Below, piece by piece: positions 16,985 through 25,440 of a stretch of 64,000 nt of DNA. Made by a program: the position numbers and the translations under genes. A model generated the notes under the pieces. It made no database searches and was not told the DNA's origin. It saw only the letters and a list, made by a program, of their open reading frames with translations. The DNA comes from Desulforhopalus sp. IMCC35007 (GTDB lineage Bacteria; Desulfobacterota; Desulfobulbia; Desulfobulbales; Desulfocapsaceae): positions 124,001-188,000 of the forward strand of contig NZ_SWCN01000006.1 in NCBI RefSeq assembly GCF_005116575.1, written 5' to 3'. Positions within the stretch are counted from its first letter, which is position 1. Each line of letters starts with the position of its first letter.

Positions 16985-17296
16985 ATGAAACATATAGTCA
17001 CCTGTCTGTTACTCGCCAGTTTTGGCGCCATGGGGATGGTTGCAGTTGCTGCAAAGATAGAAGGTGGTTCAACACAGAATTATGGAGAGCCTTTAAGTCA
17101 GTTGTTATTGCAACAGGAGAGTATTTTTTCTGGATTTGTTTTTCAGGGACAAAATGGAATAGCTATAACCACCAATCGTGGAACATTTCTGCTAAAAGGT
17201 GAAGGGATAGAGCCTCTGGTCGGTAAAAGAATCCGGGTGAGAGGGGTGATCAGAGGAGAGTCTCTTCTCGCCTTACAGGTTGCTGATAAATCGTAG
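16985..17296 (+). CDS. Small exported OB-fold-like protein under sigma-54 control
   Basis: A 103-residue protein with a signal peptide (residues 1-22, cleavage near AVA-AK) and a mature part of about 80 residues whose alternating pattern (FSGFVFQGQNGIAITTNRG, GKRIRVRGVIRGESLLALQV) suggests a small beta-barrel of the OB-fold type. No catalytic or metal site is visible and I do not recognise a named family. TTTGGAGGATC before ATG 16985 is a strong ribosome site. It is divergent from the GlrK/GlrR-like operon, with a sigma-54 promoter and palindromes between, so it is likely an output of that system and may act in the periplasm. Confidence 0.75.
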   Translation: MKHIVTCLLLASFGAMGMVAVAAKIEGGSTQNYGEPLSQLLLQQESIFSGFVFQGQNGIAITTNRGTFLLKGEGIEPLVGKRIRVRGVIRGESLLALQVADKS

Positions 17297-17361
17297 AAGT
17301 TGAAATAATAGCGGCGTCTGGTCTGTTGGAGCCCTTGCAGCAATAGGCTGGTCGTCTTTTT

Positions 17362-18057
17362 TTAAACACCTATGCCAAATTTTACCGCCGTGGCCGCATG
17401 GATTGCCGTGGTGTCAAAAAGTGGTATATCCGTGTGTTGTTTGTCCACCAGCATCGCAATCTCCGTACATCCCAAAAGTATAGCCTCGGCCCCCCGATAC
17501 TTCAGAGCTTCCATAATGCGCAGGTACTCTTGCCTGGAATTGGCGTCTATTTTGCCCATGCACAGTTCCTTGAAAATAATATCATCTATGATTTTTCTCT
17601 CCTCTGCGGGCGGTACAAATACCTCCAGACCAAATTTTTCGGCAAGTCTTTGCCGATAGAAATCTTCTTCCATGGTGAATCGGGTCCCCAGGAGGCCAAT
17701 GACGGAGATGTCTTGTTCTACGAGAGTTTTTCCCGCGGCATCGGCAATGTGGAGCAGGGGAATCGTGATGGCTTTCTCAACCTCGGGGGCTACCTTGTGC
17801 AGGGTGTTGGTGCAGATAAGCAGACAGTCGGCCCCTGCTTTTTCAATTTTTTGTCCAGCGGCTGCAAGTATCTGGGCGCAGGTCGACCAATTTCCCTTGC
17901 TCATGTTTTCCTCAAGGAGGGCAAAATCGACACTTATCATGACAATCTTTGCGGAGTGAAACCCTCCCAGGGTTTTGCTCACCTGTTGGTTGATAAGTTT
18001 GTAATAATCCAGGGTGGATTCCCAGCTCATCCCCCCAAGTAGGCCAATGGTCTTCAT
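17362..18057 (-). CDS. Aspartate/glutamate racemase family protein
   Basis: A 231-residue cofactor-independent amino-acid racemase. N-terminal IGLLGGMSWESTLDYYKLIN is the family signature; the two catalytic Cys lie in LLICTNTLHK and LLGCTEIAML, about 105 residues apart. The two-cysteine mechanism interconverts L- and D-amino acids, usually Asp or Glu, in the cytoplasm; substrate choice cannot be told from sequence. Length is typical. AAGGAGCTACA before the ATG is a good ribosome site. It converges with the small exported protein upstream and is 41 bases beyond the winged-helix gene on the same strand. Confidence 0.9.
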   Translation of the reverse strand: MKTIGLLGGMSWESTLDYYKLINQQVSKTLGGFHSAKIVMISVDFALLEENMSKGNWSTCAQILAAAGQKIEKAGADCLLICTNTLHKVAPEVEKAITIPLLHIADAAGKTLVEQDISVIGLLGTRFTMEEDFYRQRLAEKFGLEVFVPPAEERKIIDDIIFKELCMGKIDANSRQEYLRIMEALKYRGAEAILLGCTEIAMLVDKQHTDIPLFDTTAIHAATAVKFGIGV

Positions 18058-18097
18058 TGTAGCTCCTTAAGGCTTGCCTGTACAGGTACAGGGGTGA

Positions 18098-18649
18098 TTA
18101 TTGTTTGTCAGTCAGCTCTATAATCGATGTAATACCAGATAGATGCAGAAAAGATTCGTTAGCGTTAAAGGTTGCGGCAATGGAGCGAAACAGCTCCAGA
18201 ACAACGGCGGTTTTAGGTGCCGGTGAGTGCAGATGGATCTCAATGGTTCTGAGATCCATTACCGCTTGATCTAACAGATTATAGGCATGGGCCTGTTTAC
18301 TCAGCTCATCTTTGATACTGTTGCAGACACACTCTATCACTTGACGGTCTTTTTCAGTGACCACCTGTTCGCAGCTGAGCCGCGGTCTGTCCGAGAGGTC
18401 GTCTTTTGGCGCAGGTGATATGCCTAGCTTGTTAAGGCCTTCATCGGTGATACTAATTCCTCCGGCAAGGGTTTTGAGTTCGATGAAGCCAAGAACCATC
18501 AGTTCTTCGGCAATTCTTCCGGCCTCTGTTTTTTCCAGTCCAAGAGCAGAACCCAGATCATACATGGAGACCTGGGTTTCGGTGTTGCCCTGGGTTGTAT
18601 TGTAGAGTTCCTGGAGATAGGTGACTGCGATCATTTCCTCTTCGTTCAT
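18098..18649 (-). CDS. Winged-helix-like hypothetical protein
   Basis: A 183-residue cytoplasmic protein. The first 80 residues have a helix-turn-helix/winged pattern (YDLGSALGLEKTEAGRIAEE, LVLGFIELKTLAGGISITDEGLNKLG), and the rest is helical with no known motif. I do not recognise a family name. ATG 18649 is chosen: it begins just after the stop of the ATPase gene (18651), with AGGAGG inside that gene's end, which suggests translational coupling. A regulatory or accessory role with the ModF-like ATPase is inferred from operon position only. A smaller protein of similar design is encoded at 52449-52703. Confidence 0.65.
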   Translation of the reverse strand: MNEEEMIAVTYLQELYNTTQGNTETQVSMYDLGSALGLEKTEAGRIAEELMVLGFIELKTLAGGISITDEGLNKLGISPAPKDDLSDRPRLSCEQVVTEKDRQVIECVCNSIKDELSKQAHAYNLLDQAVMDLRTIEIHLHSPAPKTAVVLELFRSIAATFNANESFLHLSGITSIIELTDKQ

Positions 18650-18650
18650 G

Positions 18651-20123
18651 TTAGCGGGATCCTCCTGGTAATTGTTGTTGTATCCTACCGGCCGTAGTGC
18701 AGGCCTTTTGACGTGGTGTCTTGGTATTGACAGTGTAATCATCAAGCTTGATCTTCTGTTTGAAAAACATCCTGAATTCGTCGGTTCTATGGCTGACAAA
18801 GAGAATTGTTGAAAGATTATTTTCTGCAATCTTTTCCAAAAGATCTAAAAGCTTATTTCTGTTGTCATCGTCAAGCCCCTGGGTTGCCTCATCAAACACG
18901 AGCAGTCTCGGTTTCTTGATGAGCGCCCTTGCAATGAGGATAAGACGCTGCTGGGCAAAAGGCAGACGACGAAAGGGTTTGTCCGCAAGGGGGCTCAGTT
19001 CAATCCAATCGAGCCAGAGCTGTGCCTCTCTGATCTGAGTACTGTTCACCTTTGAGTAAAGACCGATGGAGTCGAATAAGCCAGAGAGTACAACATGAAG
19101 GGCACTGCAGGGAACACGGTGGTCCCGGTGCAGGGAAGGGGAAACAATACCCATCTGCTGCTTGATCTGCCAAATGGACTCTCCTCCACCGCGTTTCTGG
19201 CCAAACAGGCGCAGGTCGTTGGCGTAGCATTTGGAATTGTCACCGGTGAAAATATCAAGCAGGGTCGACTTACCACAACCGTTAGCGCCGTAGATGAGGG
19301 TGTGGTCGCCGGTGAAGATTTCAAGATTGAGTCCTGTGAAAAGTAAACTCTCCCCATAGCCCGCAAAACCGTTTTTGAGCCTGATGAGTTCATCTCTTGG
19401 AGACTGTGCAGGGTCAGACCTTTTTCGCTGAACGGCAAAAGGGGCCGGTTCTGTTGCCTTGCAGGAAGATGTACTCTGAAGGTACGTGAGCATCTCTTCT
19501 CTTTGACCGGCATGGGTCAGTTGGCGTTGACTAAAAATTCCCAGATGAGAGCACCAACCTGGTATGTCTTTTATGCTGTTGACCAGTATGATAAGACAGA
19601 TGCCGTTTTTCTTCAGATGCTGCAGTGCGCGGTTAAGTTCGGCACAGCTTTCTAGGTCGAGACCATCATAGGGATTTTGCAGAATAATTGTTTGACTGCC
19701 GCGGATGACCTCCCGGAGCATAATAAGTTTTCTGGATTGCCCTGAGCTGAGATAACGTATGCCTGTGGAAAGGCATTGCTCGATATTGAAGGCCTTGAGA
19801 AGGGCTTGGACGCCCTTGGTCTTGACGGAAGTTCCCAGAAACTCCCCTGCAGAGGTGCCCGGATCAGGTCGATCCATGAAATCACTGTCGTCGTTGCGGA
19901 GTTCTTCTTCAAAGAGCTCTTGTTGGCCCTGGAATGAAAGTACACCGGGCTTTTCAACGAGTTCTAACCTGGTGGCTGAAAACCCTTTCAGCCGGCCTTG
20001 AAGAAGCAGCAGGAAGGTGTCTATGCCGCTACTGTTGTTACCCCAGAAACACCATGATTGGTTGCTTTTCGCTTGCAGCTGGCCGATGGTCAGGCCCGGA
20101 TGGATCAAATTCTTGATATACAT
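18651..20123 (-). CDS. Tandem ABC ATPase, ModF-like, with complementary degenerate domains
   Basis: A 490-residue protein with two fused ABC ATPase domains and no membrane segment. Domain 1 (residues 1-220) has a lost Walker A (GNNSSGID in place of GxxxxGKS) and Walker B (ILQNPYDGLD) but a good signature, YLSSGQSRKL. Domain 2 (about 245-470) has an intact Walker A GANGCGKST and Walker B LLVFDEATQGLD but a changed signature, RLPFAQQR. Together one ATP site would be complete and the other dead. Layout and length resemble ModF, an ATPase tied to molybdate metabolism in E. coli; since no permease is adjacent, the role here is uncertain. The last codons precede the winged-helix gene directly. Confidence 0.82.
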   Translation of the reverse strand: MYIKNLIHPGLTIGQLQAKSNQSWCFWGNNSSGIDTFLLLLQGRLKGFSATRLELVEKPGVLSFQGQQELFEEELRNDDSDFMDRPDPGTSAGEFLGTSVKTKGVQALLKAFNIEQCLSTGIRYLSSGQSRKLIMLREVIRGSQTIILQNPYDGLDLESCAELNRALQHLKKNGICLIILVNSIKDIPGWCSHLGIFSQRQLTHAGQREEMLTYLQSTSSCKATEPAPFAVQRKRSDPAQSPRDELIRLKNGFAGYGESLLFTGLNLEIFTGDHTLIYGANGCGKSTLLDIFTGDNSKCYANDLRLFGQKRGGGESIWQIKQQMGIVSPSLHRDHRVPCSALHVVLSGLFDSIGLYSKVNSTQIREAQLWLDWIELSPLADKPFRRLPFAQQRLILIARALIKKPRLLVFDEATQGLDDDNRNKLLDLLEKIAENNLSTILFVSHRTDEFRMFFKQKIKLDDYTVNTKTPRQKACTTAGRIQQQLPGGSR

Positions 20124-20303
20124 GACAGGATCGGGGTAAAATATTATATATTAGCCAGTTAAGCTGATCAGAGACTCTATGTCATCAGAGATGTACTATA
20201 TGCCCTGCGCTTATCCAATGTTTTTGTATAATCTGGAACTGTGTAACGCACTTTCACTGGTTTTTTTTCTGTTTCCTAACGAAGCAGGAGAGAGAAAATC
20301 TGC

Positions 20304-21431
20304 CTACGCGACGTCACTGAGCTCCAGAACAGGAAGGGTAGTGATAAACGAGTCCAAACGGTCATATATATCAAAAAGAGATGAAATGACAAGGTGTTCA
20401 CTCTCTGTATGTTGACTCATCTCACCATCAGCTCCCCAGACAATACCGGGGACCCCTCTTGCCGAGAGGTATCTGGCATCGGAGGCGCCATCTTCACAGC
20501 CTGTCCGGGTGGTGCTTGATTGTGCTATCAGTGTATTGAGATAGTCGGATTGACCGGATGAAAATACAGGTTCCTGAGTTTTTATTTGTACTTCCGATAC
20601 GCTAACCGCTCTGATTTGCCGAATAAGTTCGTCGGGGTCGTCATTTTCAGTATATCGTATGTCAAGCATCGCATAAGCAGAGCCCGGTACCATATTGGGC
20701 GAACCGTTACCTACTGAACATTGGGTCAGGGACACCGTTTTGTTCCAGTGATTTTCTGCCTCATCTCTGAACAGTTCTTTGATACGTGCATAATCACTTG
20801 TAAGGATGTCAAAGGCGTTACAGCCGAGCCAGGGCCTTGCCGCATGGGCAGCTTTGCCACGGGCAATTAATTCCAGACGGAGAATACCTTTTTCTTTGGT
20901 AACGATGATGTCCGGATTGCCACCGTCAAGGGTAATGAAAAAATCAGTGGAAAAATGGTCAATGGCTTTTCCGGTACCGTTTGCCCCGCCAATTTCTTCA
21001 TCGCCGGTGAGAAGAAGGCCGAAAGGCATGGCTTCCTGGCCTCGGCCCATCTTTGTGAGTCGATGGAGATGTTGATCAAAAAGAGTTAATGAGAGTGCAA
21101 CTCCATATTTATCGTCTATTGCCCCCCGGCCAAACAGTTTTCCATCTTCAACCCGTGGGGTGAAGAGTGAGCTGTCTTCGGCCTCCACTACGTCAAAATG
21201 GCTCATGAGTAACATCGGCGAGTAGCTTTTCGTGGGCAGGACGAGGATGGAAGGAACATTCTGATAGGTCGTTGTTGTAAAATGAATGTTTCGCGCTGAA
21301 AGCCAGGAACTAATCCATTGGTTACATTCATGAATTTTCCCCGGGCGGGAGTGGGTGGAGGGAATAGCAATGAGCTCCTTGGTGAGTTTAAGGAGCTCAG
21401 TTTGTCGATTTGGCTCGATCACTTGTGTCAC
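20304..21431 (-). CDS. M20-family metallopeptidase/deacylase
   Basis: A 375-residue di-zinc hydrolase of the M20 family (carboxypeptidase, acetylornithine or succinyl-diaminopimelate deacylase relatives). Metal and catalytic residues are visible: MSHFDVVEA (His-x-Asp), GRGAIDDKYG, LTGDEEIGG (Glu-Glu), TLDGGNPD and the late His in MSQHTESEH. The dimerisation/lid domain lies at about 190-300 (KAAHAARPWLGCNAF). The start is GTG 21431, since no ATG exists in the first 40 residues; ribosome-site support is poor. It is transcribed alone. Natural substrate unknown. Confidence 0.88.
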   Translation of the reverse strand: MTQVIEPNRQTELLKLTKELIAIPSTHSRPGKIHECNQWISSWLSARNIHFTTTTYQNVPSILVLPTKSYSPMLLMSHFDVVEAEDSSLFTPRVEDGKLFGRGAIDDKYGVALSLTLFDQHLHRLTKMGRGQEAMPFGLLLTGDEEIGGANGTGKAIDHFSTDFFITLDGGNPDIIVTKEKGILRLELIARGKAAHAARPWLGCNAFDILTSDYARIKELFRDEAENHWNKTVSLTQCSVGNGSPNMVPGSAYAMLDIRYTENDDPDELIRQIRAVSVSEVQIKTQEPVFSSGQSDYLNTLIAQSSTTRTGCEDGASDARYLSARGVPGIVWGADGEMSQHTESEHLVISSLFDIYDRLDSFITTLPVLELSDVA

Positions 21432-22034
21432 TTGTTGGTTCTAAGGTTTTGCTTTACAAAATCAAGAGGGTTCCGTAACAGATTTTACAGGGCCGTTGTC
21501 AGCAGAGGTGAAAAAATGTAAACCATATTAGTAGAAATATTCAAACGAAAAATATGTAACCTAAATATTGGCCGAGCCTTGTGGTTAGATATGCGAGGCA
21601 CAAGACATGCCACCGGAGTTTTCTCCTACAAATGTCTTGTGATACTGCAGAGTTGACCTCAAGGTGCTCCCGTAGGGTTCGCTTGTTTTGAAATTTTCTT
21701 TTTTCACACTGTTGTAAACCTCTACATTGTTGTTGTCTGACATATCATCCTGAAAATACGATAATATTTAAAAACGAAAAACAGAGAATGCAATTTTTAG
21801 GTATAAAGATAATATGTTTACAGGATGACTCTGCTCGTTATGGAGCCCGGTACAGAAGAGGCGGTTCTTGACTGTGATTGTATAAGGTGTGTCTTCTCGC
21901 CGGCATGAAAGATTCGGATTGTTGTTGCGCATTTTTTGGGCGGTATAGCTGATAAAAAACAGGAGCATATCCGGTCCTGGCATGGTTCTTTTACAGGTTT
22001 TATCCAGACATTACAAAAAAAGAGAGAAGAGAAA
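21432..22034. other. Gap of about 600 bases between divergent genes
   Basis: AT-rich, with no convincing coding frame. It holds the hairpin at 21599-21641 described separately and presumably the promoters of the peptidase and hydrolase genes. No operator or riboswitch is recognised. Confidence 0.5.
21599..21641. other. Long two-tier hairpin
   Basis: CACAAGACAT (21599-21608) pairs perfectly with ATGTCTTGTG (21632-21641), and the loop contains a second small hairpin, GGAG-TTTT-CTCC. There is no T-run directly after it, so it may be an RNA processing/stability element, a small RNA part or an extragenic repeat. Confidence 0.5.
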
Positions 22035-22844
22035 ATGAGTCTTTTAGCACAAGTTGTAGGCTTTCTGGCTGGTGGATATCTTATCATTGTCGGTGTTATG
22101 TACTGGAAGCAGGAATCTTTTCTGTTTTACCCTACCGTAGCAAGTCATGCAGAGTATAAAGCCACCGATGTCAAAGACTATTCTTTTAGCCGCGATGGGG
22201 TGACCGTCAAAGGCTGGCTGGTTAACCCATTGTATGCAAGGGAAAAGATCGTGATTTATTATGGTGGTAACGGTGAGGATGTTTTTTTTAACATTGATGA
22301 GTTTGAAGCCCTCCAGGTGGCAACCCTTTTTGTCGCCTATAGAGGCTACGGACCCAGTGGGGGGGTGCCGGGAGAAGGCGATATTTTTGCTGATGCCCTC
22401 GGTATTTTTGATGATATCAGAAGCCAGTACCCTGCATCCCGTATTTTTCTTATGGGCCGGAGTCTTGGCTCAGGTGTTGCCTGCTACGTAGGATCAAAGC
22501 GGCAGATAGCGGGGGTTATCCTGATTACACCCTACGACAGTTTAGTGTCTGTGGCCCAGTCTGCTTACCCTTGGTTACCCGTGGGCAGGCTCTTGCGGCA
22601 TAGGTTCGATTCTGTTGCCTATGTAGCAAAAGTCGAGGCACCTTTTCTCATTTTTTATGGGGGCAGAGATACGGTTGTACGACCGGAAAGGACACGAAAA
22701 CTTCTTGACCATATTCCAGGAGAGAAGAAAGTTGTATTCATTGAACGGGGTGAGCATGGAACCATCTCCATGTTCCCGGAATACTGGCCGTCGGTTCTGG
22801 AGTTTTTAAATGGCGGTGGAGGTGAAGCAGATGTGCTGCTGTAA
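22035..22844 (+). CDS. Membrane-anchored alpha/beta hydrolase
   Basis: A 269-residue protein with an N-terminal membrane helix (residues 4-22) and an alpha/beta hydrolase domain. The catalytic triad is recognisable: Ser in GRSLGSG, Asp in YGGRDTVV and His in RGEHGTIS. The oxyanion region is YYGGNGED. The motif set and length fit the BEM46/YfhR-like group of serine hydrolases, whose substrates are mostly unknown. ATG 22035 is chosen, with a purine-rich AGAGAAGAGA upstream; an earlier in-frame start gives an extra polar leader before the helix. It converges with the thioesterase gene, leaving an eight-base gap. Confidence 0.88.
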   Translation: MSLLAQVVGFLAGGYLIIVGVMYWKQESFLFYPTVASHAEYKATDVKDYSFSRDGVTVKGWLVNPLYAREKIVIYYGGNGEDVFFNIDEFEALQVATLFVAYRGYGPSGGVPGEGDIFADALGIFDDIRSQYPASRIFLMGRSLGSGVACYVGSKRQIAGVILITPYDSLVSVAQSAYPWLPVGRLLRHRFDSVAYVAKVEAPFLIFYGGRDTVVRPERTRKLLDHIPGEKKVVFIERGEHGTISMFPEYWPSVLEFLNGGGGEADVLL

Positions 22845-22852
22845 CGACTATT

Positions 22853-23251
22853 TTAACGCTGAATAACCTTTTTTTTTCCGTCATCATCGACGGCTACGTA
22901 GGTAAATGCCGCACGGGTGACCTGAAATTTATTTCCAGCGGCACTTGCCGAGTTCATGGATGGTTTCACCCAGACTTCCAGGTTTATGGTAACAGATGTG
23001 GTCCCGATCCGGACCACATCACCATAACAGCAGACGACATCCCCTACTCGCACGGGTTTTATAAAAGTGATGGATTCCACAGCAACCGTTACAATTCGCG
23101 CACCTGTTACTTCCCGAGCCCGGATTCCTCCGGCAATATCCATTTGAGACATGATCCAGCCACCAAAGATGTCACCTGCAGGGTTGGTATCTGCAGGCAT
23201 TGCCAGGGTCCGTAAGATCAGGTCGCCTTGTGGGCTTTTACTTCCTTCCAT
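22853..23251 (-). CDS. Acyl-CoA thioesterase, YciA-like hotdog fold
   Basis: A 132-residue hotdog-fold thioesterase that hydrolyses acyl-CoA esters in the cytoplasm. Family motifs: LAMPADTNPAGDIFGGWIMSQMD, in which the Asp of the GDIFGGW stretch is the expected catalytic residue, and VESITFIKPVRVGDVV. Length matches YciA-type enzymes. AAGGATAACCC before the ATG gives a good ribosome site. It stands alone and converges on the hydrolase gene. It may balance CoA pools with the beta-oxidation genes at 57-64 kb, but that is only a functional guess. Confidence 0.92.
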   Translation of the reverse strand: MEGSKSPQGDLILRTLAMPADTNPAGDIFGGWIMSQMDIAGGIRAREVTGARIVTVAVESITFIKPVRVGDVVCCYGDVVRIGTTSVTINLEVWVKPSMNSASAAGNKFQVTRAAFTYVAVDDDGKKKVIQR

Positions 23252-23496
23252 GGGTTATCCTTTTTAAGCGGGGCTTCGTGTTAATGGGTTGAGGCAATTT
23301 GCTATAGACTTATAAGGGCCGCGTCCCGTAATTTCAATTGAAAATAACATCAGGCTGGCAAAACCGGAAAGGACTCCCACCATTCTGTAATGGTTACTTG
23401 AATTTTATCTTCAGATCGATATAGTTAAAGGGTGGTTTAAATTTTTCCCTTATGGTCCGCATCGCAAGGCGAACCGCAGGTTCAGCGAGAGAACAT

Positions 23497-23859
23497 ATGA
23501 ATGTTGAAAAACGTAGATTTAGCCGGATAGTGTTCGATGTTGCTGCAAAATTGAATGTGGATGGTGTGGAGTACGCTCTTGAGCGCATAACTAATCTCAG
23601 TGTGGGTGGCTGTTTGCTGGGTGTAAACGACGGCTTTTCTATAGATCAGGAGTGCAGTGTCACAATCCTTCTCCCCAGAATGGAACCTGGGGTTATGGTT
23701 TTCGGTCGAATTGTCAGGGTAGTTGACGGAGAAGTAAGTATTCAGTTCACTTCTGTTACTCCTGAAAACCTGAGACATCTTCAAAATATAATCCGTTACA
23801 ACGCCCCAGATCCGGATTTGATAGACAAAGAGCTCAGCACCCGCATCGGCCTGCAGTAA
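23497..23859 (+). CDS. PilZ-domain protein (c-di-GMP receptor)
   Basis: A 120-residue single PilZ domain. The c-di-GMP-binding signature is present: an arginine motif at the N-terminus, EKRRFSRIVFDVAA, and the second motif NLSVGGCLL. Such small PilZ proteins sense cyclic di-GMP and alter motility, polysaccharide secretion or transcription through protein contacts. ATG 23497 is chosen because it places the RxxxR motif near the N-terminus as in the family; an in-frame ATG at 23452 would add 15 residues. It lies alone, divergent from the thioesterase gene. Confidence 0.85.
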   Translation: MNVEKRRFSRIVFDVAAKLNVDGVEYALERITNLSVGGCLLGVNDGFSIDQECSVTILLPRMEPGVMVFGRIVRVVDGEVSIQFTSVTPENLRHLQNIIRYNAPDPDLIDKELSTRIGLQ

Positions 23860-24028
23860 TAGCTGCCTGAATTTCCCCCCCCACAGACAGATACATTCTC
23901 CCATTTCTTTTTGGCCATTTACAAGGCCTTTCGGGCTATTACAGAAACAATTAATAATTGACATTTTTCCAATAACTCCCAATGTTCTACTGACACCAAG
24001 TGGCATAAGAATGCATATTGGAGAATGT

Positions 24029-24667
24029 ATGGAGTATTTCAGGAAGTACACATCAGCATTAATTTTTCTGCTGGCTCTTGCCTGTGCACTAAGCCTTCCG
24101 TATCTCTATGAATCACAGACCCTCTGGTACAAAATTGGTCTGGATAAAACACTGTTACGTCTGGGCCAAATATCGGGAATGATAGCCCTCGTCCTGCTCT
24201 TTAGTCAGATTGTTCTGGCGGTGGCTGGGCGGTTTCTGGAAAAATCTTTTGGCCTGAAAAATATCATGGCCTGGCACCGTGCCAATGGTCTGCTGATTTT
24301 GTTTTTTGCAGTTTTACATGTGTTGTTGATTCTTGTCCCGGAAGGTTTAGAAAACTTACCCATTGGTTTTAAATTCTGGCCGGAGATGGTGGGGGCACTT
24401 CTTTTCTGGATCATTCTCGCAATGGTGATTTCTTCACGCTACAGACAGGCATTGCATCTGGATTACCGGCGCTGGCGGGCCATCCATAAACCGCTGGGCT
24501 ATCTCACCCCGGTTATCATTGTTGTGCATGTTTTGTATGTCAGTGATTCTTTTTCACATAACGTTCCTAAAACTATTCTGCTTCTTGCTTTTGCCTTGCT
24601 CTGTTTACGTGTTTTCTGGGTTAAAGGAACTGCTTTTCTGCAAAATAGAAAAGACAAAAGTGTCTGA
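24029..24667 (+). CDS. Ferric-reductase-like haem b membrane protein
   Basis: A 212-residue membrane protein with about six helices of the ferric reductase-like transmembrane family. Four histidines suited to bind two b haems are seen: MAWHRANGL, FFAVLHVLLI, RAIHKPLGYL and IIVVHVLYV. No flavin or NAD domain is attached, so it is the membrane module only (compare MsrQ), which passes electrons across the inner membrane. GGAG before ATG 24029 decides the start over an in-frame ATG 18 bases earlier. The YceI-family gene follows 105 bases downstream on the same strand, suggesting co-transcription. Confidence 0.83.
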   Translation: MEYFRKYTSALIFLLALACALSLPYLYESQTLWYKIGLDKTLLRLGQISGMIALVLLFSQIVLAVAGRFLEKSFGLKNIMAWHRANGLLILFFAVLHVLLILVPEGLENLPIGFKFWPEMVGALLFWIILAMVISSRYRQALHLDYRRWRAIHKPLGYLTPVIIVVHVLYVSDSFSHNVPKTILLLAFALLCLRVFWVKGTAFLQNRKDKSV

Positions 24668-24772
24668 AGCGCAACCCTGTAATACCCCGGCTCTTCCCCG
24701 GTCCCTGTTTGGAGGAGAGTTACCGGTATGCAGAATATATGAAAGTATGAATTCATCCCCTGGAGGATACCT

Positions 24773-25366
24773 ATGCAAATTTATAAATCACTCTGCGTTC
24801 TCTTTCTGTCTCTTTTGTTTTTCCCCTTTGCTTCCACAGCGGCCAATACCTGGGAGGTCGATACGGGACATTCAAATATTTATTTTAGCGTAGATCATAT
24901 TTTTTCTAAAGTGCATGGACATTTCAATGACTTTACCAGTGAAATTGTCTTTGATCCGGCCGATGCAGGCAACAGCAGTTTTGCCTTTACCATCACAGTT
25001 GATTCCATTGACACTAATATCAGCAAGCGGGACAAACATCTGCAGTCAGCCGATTTCTTTGATTCTGGCAAGTATTCCACCATAACCTTTGTTTCAACGG
25101 CTGTAACGCCGGGTGATGACGGGTTGTATAATATTACCGGTAAACTTACCATCAAAGGTAAAAGCTATGATCTTGTTTTGCCTCTGGTTCTGGCAGGTAT
25201 GAAAGATCATCCAGCCGCTGCGGGAAAGGAGGTAGCTGGCTTTAATGGCAAGATAGTGCTTGATCGCCTTGCCTATGGGGTTGGAACAGGAAAATTCTAT
25301 GAAATGGGGCTTGTAGGTAAAGACGTCGAGGTGTTTGTCAGCCTGGAGGTAACAAGAAACAAATAG
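24773..25366 (+). CDS. Periplasmic YceI-family protein
   Basis: A 197-residue exported lipocalin-like protein. A signal peptide covers residues 1-23, with a cleavage region at FASTAANT; the mature domain shows the YceI signature (WEVDTGHSNIYFSVDHIFSK, RDKHLQSADFFDSGKYSTIT, KLTIKGKSYDL). YceI proteins bind polyisoprenoid or similar lipids in the periplasm and often lie beside b-type cytochromes, as here behind the ferric-reductase-like gene; a shared redox role with quinone-like ligands is inference. CTGGAGGATACCT is a strong ribosome site. A terminator follows at 25407. Confidence 0.92.
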   Translation: MQIYKSLCVLFLSLLFFPFASTAANTWEVDTGHSNIYFSVDHIFSKVHGHFNDFTSEIVFDPADAGNSSFAFTITVDSIDTNISKRDKHLQSADFFDSGKYSTITFVSTAVTPGDDGLYNITGKLTIKGKSYDLVLPLVLAGMKDHPAAAGKEVAGFNGKIVLDRLAYGVGTGKFYEMGLVGKDVEVFVSLEVTRNK

Positions 25367-25406
25367 GGCAGGTCACAAACTCTGTCTAAAATTGCAAAAA
25401 TAAGAA

Positions 25407-25440
25407 AAGGTGTCCAGGCAGTGGTCGGGACGCCTTTTTT
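25407..25440 (+). terminator. Intrinsic terminator after the YceI gene
   Basis: AAGGTGTCC (25407-25415) pairs, with one G-U, with GGACGCCTT (25428-25436), followed by a run of six T. It ends the ferric-reductase/YceI unit. Confidence 0.8.
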
